Of a DNA stretch of 6,111 nucleotides, positions 1-4,336 are shown in pieces. Made by a program: the position numbers and the translations under genes. Numbering within the stretch: position 1 is the first letter of the stretch; every line of letters begins with the position of its first letter. The stretch covers positions 1 through 6,111 of the forward strand of contig DATLQD010000125.1 of NCBI GenBank assembly GCA_035535315.1, given 5' to 3'. The notes below the pieces were generated by a model. The model was not told the origin of the DNA and ran no database searches. It saw only the letters and a list, made by a program, of their open reading frames with translations. Source of the DNA: DASQGA01 sp035535315 (GTDB lineage: Bacteria > Actinomycetota > Thermoleophilia > Gaiellales > Gaiellaceae).

Positions 1-2093
1 AGGGTTCGGGCGTGCGCCACGAGCAGCTCGATCCGACGCGGCCCTTCGGCAGCGAGGTCGGTTGCGCGTGCGTAGAGGGTCGCAGCAGCCGGCATGTCGT
101 TTCGGGCAACCGCGCGCTTGGCCGACCCAGCCAGGCGCTCGGCCGCTTCGTCGGCAAGGGCTCGGCCGCGCTCGCCGACTGGGCCGAGTTGTTCGCGCAA
201 CCTGTAGGCGCACTCGAGGTGATACGCGACGATCTCCTCGTACTCGAGGCTGCGCGCGCCCGCCGCCTCGACGAGCCAGTCTGCGAACTGCTCGTGCAGA
301 TCGGCCCGCGTCTCCTTCGGAATCGACTCGTAGGCGGCATCGCGAATCAGGATGTGCCGGAAGCGAAAGGCCTCCTCGCCCGGAAACGTGGAACGCTCTG
401 GACGAACGAGCTCCTTCCGAACGAGGGCGCGAATCAGCCGTGCGGAACCCTCTCGCCCCTCTTGGAGCCCTCCCAACGCGCCGGCGTGAAAGACCTGGCC
501 CTCCACAGACGCTCTCTCGAGGACGGCGCGCTCAGCCGCCGGAAGCCTGTCGATCCTCGCAGCGAGCAACGCCTGGATCGTGGGTGGAATGGGAACTTTC
601 TCCAAGCCGGCGGCGGCCCACTGGCCGTTTTCGCGGGTCAGGAGGCCCTCTCCGAGGAGCAGAGCGACGGTCTCCTCGACGAACAGGGGATTCCCTTCCG
701 CGACCTGCATGATCTGAGCTCGAACGCCCTCCTCGAGCGCTCCTGGGCCGAGGTGAGACGAGACGAGTAGGTCGAACTCCTCGTCATTGAGCGGCTCGAG
801 GAGCAAGGAAGTGGAGTTGAGCTTCCCACCGGCCCAAGCAGGTCGCTCGTCCAGGAGCTCTGGGCGGGCCAGGCATACGAGCAGGATCGGGGCACCTCGG
901 GACCAATCCGCGACGTGCTCGACGAGGTCGAGAAAGGTCGGCTCGCCCCAGTTCACGTCGTCCAGCACCACGACGAGTGGCCGATCTCGTGCCAACGCTT
1001 CCAAAAACTTCCGGACTGCCCAAAAGCTCTCCTCGCCTCCGCGGGCGTCGGCAAGCCCGACGAGTTCCGAAACTCGAGCGGCGACGAGAGTGGCATCGTC
1101 CTCGTCGGTGAGAAACGCGGCGATCCGGCCCCGCGCCTCCTCCGGTGTCTCCTCGCCGTTCAGGGATGCCGCTTCTCGAACGACCTCTGCCACGGGCCAA
1201 AAGGTGATGCCGTCCCCATACGAGAGGCAGCGACCCCGAACCGCCGTCGCCCGTCCGGCCAGATTACTGAGGAATTCCGCAACGAGGCGCGACTTTCCAA
1301 CTCCGGCAGGACCCAGCAGGGTGAAGAGGTGACAGCCTTGCTCACGCTCAACCCGCGCGAAGGCATCGTGAAGGAGCCGGAGTTCGTTCTCGCGTCCGAC
1401 GAGGGGGGTCTCGAGGCGCCGAACCGTGCCCGGAGAGTCAGGAAGGATGGACCGGAGGCGCCTTGCAGCGACTTTCTCGCCTCGACCGCGAAGCTCGAGG
1501 GGATCGACCTCCTCGGCCTCGACCGCGTCGCGGACGAGGCGAAAGGTCGTCTCGCCGGCAAGGATCTCACCGGGGTCTGCAGCCTGCTCGAGGCGGGCGG
1601 CGACGTTCACAGTGTCCCCTGTCGCAAATGACTGACCGGAAGCCGCGTCTCCGGCCACGACCTCGCCTGTGTTGACTCCGATCCGGATCATGAGCTCAAC
1701 CCCCCAGGACGGAGAGATCTCGGCGTTTAGCTCTTCGAGCGCCTCGCGCATCTCGAAACTGGCCCGCACAGCCCTCAGAGCGTCATCCTCGTGCACGAAC
1801 GGAACGCCGAACACCGCCATGACCGCGTCGCCGATGAACTTTTCGACTGTCGCCCCGTGCCGCTCGAGCACGAGCCGCATCGCGTCGAAGAAGCGGGCTT
1901 GCACGCGCCGCAACGACTCCGGGTCGAGCCGCTCTCCGAACCCCGTTGAGCCGGCCAGATCTGCGAAAACAACGGTGACGGTTTTCCGCACTTCGTGGCC
2001 CGCGGCGCCTCTATCCGCAAGGGGCGCGCCGCATGACAGGCAGAAGCGAGCTTCCTCCGGGTTTCGCTGTCCACATTCGGCGCAAACGGCCAT
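1..2093 (-). CDS. Zinc ribbon-adenylate cyclase-STAND ATPase signalling protein, 3' end cut by window edge
   Basis: Reading the minus strand from ATG at 2093 gives 697 uninterrupted codons with no stop before the window edge, so the C-terminus is missing. Residues 4-21 form a zinc ribbon (C4, C7, C18, C21). Residues ~38-190 are a class III nucleotide cyclase: metal-binding D45 (FADLAGST) and D89 (KFIGDAVMAVFG), the adenine-selecting pair K85 and D160, and transition-state N163 and R167 (VNVAARL). All catalytic residues are present, so cAMP synthesis from ATP is predicted. Residues ~230-440 are a STAND/AAA-type ATPase with Walker A GPAGVGKS (261-268) and Walker B around VVVLDDVNW (374-382). 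The alpha-helical part from ~620 on looks TPR-like (ARNDMPAAATLYARA). Such proteins are often about 1000 residues or more, so roughly a third is likely missing. It is probably cytosolic, with the ATPase/TPR part sensing an unknown signal. No Shine-Dalgarno sequence precedes the ATG. Family assignment is firm; signal and regulon are unknown. Confidence 0.93.
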   Translation of the reverse strand, partial: MAVCAECGQRNPEEARFCLSCGAPLADRGAAGHEVRKTVTVVFADLAGSTGFGERLDPESLRRVQARFFDAMRLVLERHGATVEKFIGDAVMAVFGVPFVHEDDALRAVRASFEMREALEELNAEISPSWGVELMIRIGVNTGEVVAGDAASGQSFATGDTVNVAARLEQAADPGEILAGETTFRLVRDAVEAEEVDPLELRGRGEKVAARRLRSILPDSPGTVRRLETPLVGRENELRLLHDAFARVEREQGCHLFTLLGPAGVGKSRLVAEFLSNLAGRATAVRGRCLSYGDGITFWPVAEVVREAASLNGEETPEEARGRIAAFLTDEDDATLVAARVSELVGLADARGGEESFWAVRKFLEALARDRPLVVVLDDVNWGEPTFLDLVEHVADWSRGAPILLVCLARPELLDERPAWAGGKLNSTSLLLEPLNDEEFDLLVSSHLGPGALEEGVRAQIMQVAEGNPLFVEETVALLLGEGLLTRENGQWAAAGLEKVPIPPTIQALLAARIDRLPAAERAVLERASVEGQVFHAGALGGLQEGREGSARLIRALVRKELVRPERSTFPGEEAFRFRHILIRDAAYESIPKETRADLHEQFADWLVEAAGARSLEYEEIVAYHLECAYRLREQLGPVGERGRALADEAAERLAGSAKRAVARNDMPAAATLYARATDLAAEGPRRIELLVAHART

Positions 2094-2099
2094 GGCGAA

Positions 2100-2128
2100 A
2101 GGGTACGGCAGTCAGGCGTTTGGTTCCA
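2100..2128 (-). promoter_or_regulatory. Candidate leaderless promoter of the cyclase gene
   Basis: On the minus strand TGGAAC (2128-2123) is followed after exactly 17 bases by TACCCT (2105-2100), which fits the actinobacterial -10 pattern TANNNT. The -10 lies 6 bases before the ATG at 2093, so transcription would start at or next to the start codon. This agrees with the absence of a ribosome-binding site. The -35 match is weak, and GGAAC could instead be an ECF-type -35. Inference only. Confidence 0.35.
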
Positions 2129-2136
2129 TGCACGAG

Positions 2137-2162
2137 ACGAGCGGGCCTTTCGGCCCGCTCGT
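2137..2162 (-). terminator. Intrinsic terminator-like hairpin after the exported-protein gene
   Basis: An 11-bp perfect stem closes a 4-base loop. On the minus strand the loop is GAAA, a stable GNRA tetraloop closed by C-G, which favours function in minus-strand RNA. It lies 22 bases past the stop of the minus-strand gene ending at 2185 and just before the cyclase promoter region. There is no U tract, as is common for hairpin terminators in high-GC actinobacteria. Confidence 0.7.
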
Positions 2163-2184
2163 CGTCCCGTGTGCTGTGGGAGGG

Positions 2185-2664
2185 TTACGCCCCGGCGAGT
2201 GACTTCCGGGACTGTCGGCCTGCTGCAGCGGCGCCCGTTGCGAGCACCAGGAATCCGAGCATGATCGCGGCGCCGATGCCGGCGTCGCCCCAATCGAAGG
2301 CCCGGCCGTCGGTTGCGGGAACCGCAACTACCGGGTTCTCGACGACAGCACCTGGATCGCGCCGGAGCACGAGACCTGCGCCGCCCGTGACTGCGGTGGG
2401 ATCGCGCCAGAGATTGAGATTCTCGCTGCCAATGTTCGGCGAGAAGCGCGCTGCCCGGTCGTCGGGCCTTACAACCACGGTCACATCCGTCGACTGCGGC
2501 ACGCCGCGCACTGCCCGATCGTCAGGGCGGACGCTCGTGACCTGGGTTCCCTGACCGTTACCCGAGTCCTCAGCGATGCGAGCCTGGGCCGTCGGAGCGG
2601 CGATCGCGGCAAAGGCGAAAGACAGTGCGATCCGACGGATCCAACGATGACGACGATTCCTCAT
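2185..2664 (-). CDS. Exported 159-aa protein with C-terminal membrane anchor, function unknown
   Basis: The start is set by GAAAGGAG placed 7 bases before the ATG at 2664; an open frame continues 17 codons upstream but lacks such a site. Residues 1-28 are a signal peptide: a basic N-terminus (RNRRHRWIRR), a hydrophobic core, and cleavage predicted after AQA. The mature part carries two similar blocks, VTSVRPDDRAVRG (~43-54) and VTVVVRPDDRAARF (~61-74), and then related WRDPTAV and RRDPGAV segments. The sequence FDWGDAGIGA (123-132) leads into a hydrophobic segment (~130-148) and a short basic tail (RQSRK). The predicted topology is a single-pass protein with most of the chain outside and the tail in the cytoplasm. 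I recall similar endings in Thermoleophilia hypothetical proteins but could not check this. No catalytic motif is visible. It lies downstream of the sigma factor unit on the same strand, so it is a candidate target gene. Confidence 0.85.
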   Translation of the reverse strand: MRNRRHRWIRRIALSFAFAAIAAPTAQARIAEDSGNGQGTQVTSVRPDDRAVRGVPQSTDVTVVVRPDDRAARFSPNIGSENLNLWRDPTAVTGGAGLVLRRDPGAVVENPVVAVPATDGRAFDWGDAGIGAAIMLGFLVLATGAAAAGRQSRKSLAGA

Positions 2665-2671
2665 TTCTTTG

Positions 2672-2679
2672 CTCCTTTC
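2672..2679 (-). promoter_or_regulatory. Ribosome-binding site fixing the start at 2664
   Basis: GAAAGGAG on the minus strand, 7 bases before the ATG. It decides between this start and longer versions of the same frame, and it places the signal peptide exactly at the N-terminus. Confidence 0.85.
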
Positions 2680-2724
2680 GTGACCCCGTTCCATGCTCAC
2701 CGGACGGAGGAGCAAGGGCCTTTC

Positions 2725-2741
2725 TTCCCGGAGGCCGGGAA
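2725..2741 (-). other. Small hairpin in the leader of the exported-protein gene
   Basis: Perfect 7-bp stem (TTCCCGG pairing with CCGGGAA) with a 3-base loop, 60 bases upstream of the ATG at 2664. It could be part of the 5' untranslated region or a weak terminator after the sigma operon. No U tract follows. Function not determined. Confidence 0.4.
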
Positions 2742-2777
2742 TTGGCTTTCATCAGCCCACATCGACGAAGGCAACCA

Positions 2778-2804
2778 GCCCCCGGACGATACGACCCTGG
2801 GGGC
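2778..2804 (-). terminator. Possible weak terminator after the sigma/87-aa unit
   Basis: GCCCCC and GGGGGC arms separated by 15 bases, 21 bases past the stop codon of the 87-aa gene. Only six G-C pairs, a large loop and no U tract, so the call is tentative. If it is not functional, the exported-protein gene may be in the same transcript as the sigma factor. Confidence 0.25.
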
Positions 2805-2825
2805 CTTGAGACTGCGGAGGCGGCG

Positions 2826-3089
2826 CTACGGTCGATCGAGACGGGCTCGAAGAGCGGCGACCGTGACCGGATCCGGGACACAACCAGCTTCCCGGATCGC
2901 AGCTTCGATGTCAGCTTCGATCGCACGCCGGAAATCCTCGTCCGCCACGGCGCGCTCGACCATGCTGTCGAGTTGACGACGCGCGAGCGGAAGCTCCTTC
3001 GCGGCCTGCACCCAGGCATCCGGCGCGGGCGGAAGCGCTCCGAGGAGCTCCGCCAGCCGTTGTTCGTCGAATGTCGTCACGTGTGTCAC
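2826..3089 (-). CDS. 87-aa soluble protein translationally coupled to the ECF sigma factor
   Basis: Starts at GTG 3089, whose bases overlap the sigma factor stop codon in a GTGA overlap of 4 bases, a classic coupling arrangement. The protein is acidic and mostly helical: DEQRLAELLGAL (8-19), then a proline-rich turn PPAPDAWVQAAKELP (20-34), a charged helix around RRQLDSMVERAVADEDF (37-53), and a C-terminal AIEADIEAAIREAG helix followed by DPVTVAALRARL. No transmembrane segment, no zinc-binding His/Cys set and only one cysteine (C70) are seen, so it does not look like a known ZAS or membrane anti-sigma factor. Its position makes a role as sigma partner or co-regulator likely, but this is inference. 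I do not recognise a named domain. Stop codon is TAG at 2828-2826. Confidence 0.85.
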   Translation of the reverse strand: MTHVTTFDEQRLAELLGALPPAPDAWVQAAKELPLARRQLDSMVERAVADEDFRRAIEADIEAAIREAGCVPDPVTVAALRARLDRP

Positions 3090-3658
3090 CGTTCACCAGA
3101 CGGCTCGGAGGGCTCGGATCTTCCCTCGAGCTGGGCCCGGAGCTTTTTGAGGCAGCGGGAGATGCGACTTGCGATCGTTCCAGGCGCGATGGCCAGAGCG
3201 TCGCCGATCGTCTGATAGCTCTCGTCACACGCGAAAAACCGATCCAGGATCTCCTGACAGTGCTTGGGCAATGCCGAAAGCGCCTCATGGACTGTGAGCG
3301 CTGCGTCGAGGCGCTCGAGGGTTTCATCCACCACCGGTACGTCGAGAGCATCGGAATCGACTACCTCGCGCGCAGCCCCCCGAATCCGGTCGATGGAGAG
3401 ACGACGGGTGAGCTGTCCGATCCACGGCCGGATGGCCGCATCGTCGCGAAGCCGGTCCAGGTGCTCATATGTACGCGCGAAGACCTCCTGATAGACCTCC
3501 TCCGCGTCGTCCGGCCCGAGCCTGTAGGCCTGCGTCGTGATCGCGTACACGTACCGTGAGAACCGGTCGACGAGCTCGGCCCACGCCGCCTGTTCGCCGG
3601 TACGGCAGCGGGCGACCAGACGGGCGTCGGAGAGCGAGGCAAGAGGCATCTGACTCAT
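3086..3658 (-). CDS. RNA polymerase sigma factor, ECF subfamily
   Basis: A 190-aa protein, the usual length for a minimal ECF sigma factor with only regions 2 and 4. Region 2 covers ~25-95: helix AWAELVDRFSRYVYAI, then the core-binding and -10 recognition part DDAEEVYQEVFARTYEHL to RPWIGQLTRRLSIDRIR. Region 4 covers ~122-178, with the helix-turn-helix LPKHCQEILDRFF...SYQTIGDALAIAPGTIASRISRCLKKLRAQL that reads the -35 element. The open frame continues 130 codons upstream, but that part reads like non-coding sequence; ATG 3658 starts right before the conserved helix. AGGAG lies about 20 bases upstream, too far for a normal site, so the start is probable rather than certain (a second ATG is at codon 4). 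The protein directs polymerase to a stress or envelope regulon not identifiable here. It overlaps the downstream 87-aa gene by 4 bases. No classical anti-sigma gene is adjacent. Confidence 0.93.
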   Translation of the reverse strand: MSQMPLASLSDARLVARCRTGEQAAWAELVDRFSRYVYAITTQAYRLGPDDAEEVYQEVFARTYEHLDRLRDDAAIRPWIGQLTRRLSIDRIRGAAREVVDSDALDVPVVDETLERLDAALTVHEALSALPKHCQEILDRFFACDESYQTIGDALAIAPGTIASRISRCLKKLRAQLEGRSEPSEPSGER

Positions 3659-3683
3659 AAGATCTTCGCGGAATTCTCCTGCT

Positions 3684-3695
3684 GAGGGAAGAACC
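3684..3695. repeat. 12-base direct repeat, copy 1 (sigma side)
   Basis: GAGGGAAGAACC on the plus strand, identical to the copy at 3971-3982. This copy lies 25 bases upstream of the sigma factor start, in the expected 5' untranslated or -10 zone. Confidence 0.7.
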
Positions 3696-3720
3696 TGTCC
3701 ACCCGGCGCGTCTGGTTCCA
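3692..3720 (-). promoter_or_regulatory. Candidate sigma factor promoter with GGAACC element
   Basis: On the minus strand TGGAACC (3720-3714) lies 56 bases before the sigma start. GGAAC is the well-known -35 core of many ECF promoters, which would allow autoregulation. Seventeen bases after TGGAAC comes CAGGTT (3697-3692), a poor -10 match, and no clear ECF -10 (CGTC-like) is seen at the right place. Weak call. Confidence 0.25.
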
Positions 3721-3721
3721 C

Positions 3722-3898
3722 GTGAAGCGAGACCGCACGCACGAGAACGGAAGTCCGCTGGAGACCGCCCGATACGCCGACCTCTTGCGCCGGGCGCGCA
3801 CCGGCGAACTGGCATTTCTGATCGCTGCGAGCCGGCGCCTCGAGCGGCGGGACCGGCGTTCCCAGCGGCTGCTCGCCGAGTCGGCCGGGCTCGGTTAA
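3722..3898 (+). CDS. Possible 58-aa Arg/Leu-rich protein, divergent from the sigma gene
   Basis: An in-frame GTG at 3722 opens 58 codons to TAA at 3896-3898. The frame is open back to a TGA at about 3683, and GTG is the only standard start near its beginning. Third codon positions are strongly G or C, like the real genes here, and the product is plausible: a charged start (VKRDRTHENG), then amphipathic helices ETARYADLLRRARTGELAFL and ASRRLERRDRRSQRLLAESAG. There is no signal peptide or membrane segment. No Shine-Dalgarno site precedes the GTG, which lies inside a CACGTG palindrome. I do not recognise the family. It could be a real small gene, the tail of a decayed gene, or chance in GC-rich DNA. 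Confidence 0.4.
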   Translation: MKRDRTHENGSPLETARYADLLRRARTGELAFLIAASRRLERRDRRSQRLLAESAGLG

Positions 3899-3954
3899 CG
3901 GCTTTCCGCGACTGATCTGGACGAGGTCCGCAGCCGCCCTGCCGACTCGGCGAG
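3872..3954. repeat. 14-base perfect inverted repeat forming a nested stem-loop
   Basis: CTCGCCGAGTCGGC (3872-3885) is the exact reverse complement of 3941-3954, with 55 bases between. Inside, CGGCT (3899-3903) pairs with AGCCG (3932-3936), and GGAC (3919-3922) with GTCC (3926-3929), giving a nested structure. The left arm lies in the last codons of the possible 58-aa ORF and the loop contains its TAA. It could be a terminator for that ORF, a leader structure for the gene at 4028, or a protein-binding site. No U tract follows. Confidence 0.6.
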
Positions 3955-3970
3955 GACAACTGCGACCGTG

Positions 3971-3982
3971 GAGGGAAGAACC
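3971..3982. repeat. 12-base direct repeat, copy 2 (upstream of the 65-aa gene)
   Basis: GAGGGAAGAACC, identical and in the same orientation as 3684-3695, 287 bases away. It ends 45 bases before the GTG at 4028, a position where a promoter or operator could sit. Confidence 0.7.
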
Positions 3983-4016
3983 GGAGCCGACTCGCCGTCC
4001 TGTTAACACACGCGAA

Positions 4017-4025
4017 GAGGAGGAG
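4017..4025 (+). promoter_or_regulatory. Strong ribosome-binding site of the 65-aa gene
   Basis: GAGGAGGAG contains a full AGGAGG (4018-4023) followed by 4 bases to the GTG at 4028. It is the best Shine-Dalgarno match in the window and supports high translation of this small gene. Confidence 0.85.
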
Positions 4026-4027
4026 CC

Positions 4028-4225
4028 GTGATCAGCCCGTCTATCCATCGAGAACTCGCTCGTTACAAGCAGGCGGATCTTCTGCGGGAGGCCGATGCGG
4101 CGCGCCTAGCCGCGAAGGTCAAGCGCAACAACGTGCCGACGATTATCACGTTCGCGCAGCCTGTCGCGATGCTTCAGGCCCTGTCTTTTCTGGGCCGCGG
4201 TGGCCGGAAGCCACAGCCGGCCTGA
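4028..4225 (+). CDS. Conserved-looking 65-aa small protein, function unknown
   Basis: GTG start fixed by the AGGAGG site 4 bases upstream; stop TGA at 4223-4225. Residues 5-33 are a strongly charged helix (HRELARYKQADLLREADAARLAAKVKR). Residues ~36-56 (VPTIITFAQPVAMLQALSFLG) are fairly hydrophobic and could be an amphipathic or weak membrane-associating helix, and the tail is basic (RGGRKPQPA). The opening MISPxxHRELA...QADLLREA resembles many short actinobacterial hypothetical proteins I recall, but I know no function. A perfect terminator follows 21 bases after the stop, so it appears to be a single-gene transcript. Its promoter should lie in the 3899-4016 interval, where no clear -35/-10 pair is visible. 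Confidence 0.8.
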   Translation: MISPSIHRELARYKQADLLREADAARLAAKVKRNNVPTIITFAQPVAMLQALSFLGRGGRKPQPA

Positions 4226-4246
4226 AGGCACCGGTTCCGAGCGGCG

Positions 4247-4284
4247 AGACGCCGAAGGCCCCGAGCACGGGGCCTTCGGCGTCT
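4247..4284 (+). terminator. Intrinsic terminator with 17-bp perfect stem
   Basis: The arms at 4247-4263 and 4268-4284 are perfect reverse complements closing an AGCA tetraloop. It starts 21 bases after the stop of the 65-aa gene. Only two T residues close the 3' side, so it is of the U-poor type common in high-GC bacteria. It separates that gene from the carboxylase gene at 4337. Confidence 0.88.
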
Positions 4285-4322
4285 TGGCGAGAGCACACAA
4301 CCGGCAAATCCGGCTCGTCCCG

Positions 4323-4328
4323 TAGGCT
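4323..4328 (+). promoter_or_regulatory. Candidate -10 element for a leaderless carboxylase transcript
   Basis: TAGGCT matches TANNNT and ends 8 bases before the GTG at 4337. No Shine-Dalgarno site is present between it and the start, which would fit a leaderless or near-leaderless message. No -35 element is evident at the usual distance, so this is a weak call. Confidence 0.2.
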
Positions 4329-4336
4329 TCCCGCCC

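Noticed and set aside
12..770. Long plus-strand reading frame (252 codons) and others up to 1631
   Set aside because: They lie antisense to the cyclase/ATPase gene, whose domains and catalytic motifs are unmistakable on the minus strand. Such open frames are expected opposite GC-rich genes, and the products show no domain.
2033..2554. Plus-strand reading frame of 173 codons
   Set aside because: It crosses the terminator hairpin and the minus-strand gaps and is antisense to the exported-protein gene, which has a signal peptide and a strong ribosome-binding site.
3659..4048. Extension of the sigma factor frame 130 codons upstream
   Set aside because: The extra N-terminus has a random-looking composition with no sigma features, and its start would overlap the start of the 65-aa gene on the other strand. 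The conserved helices begin right after ATG 3658.
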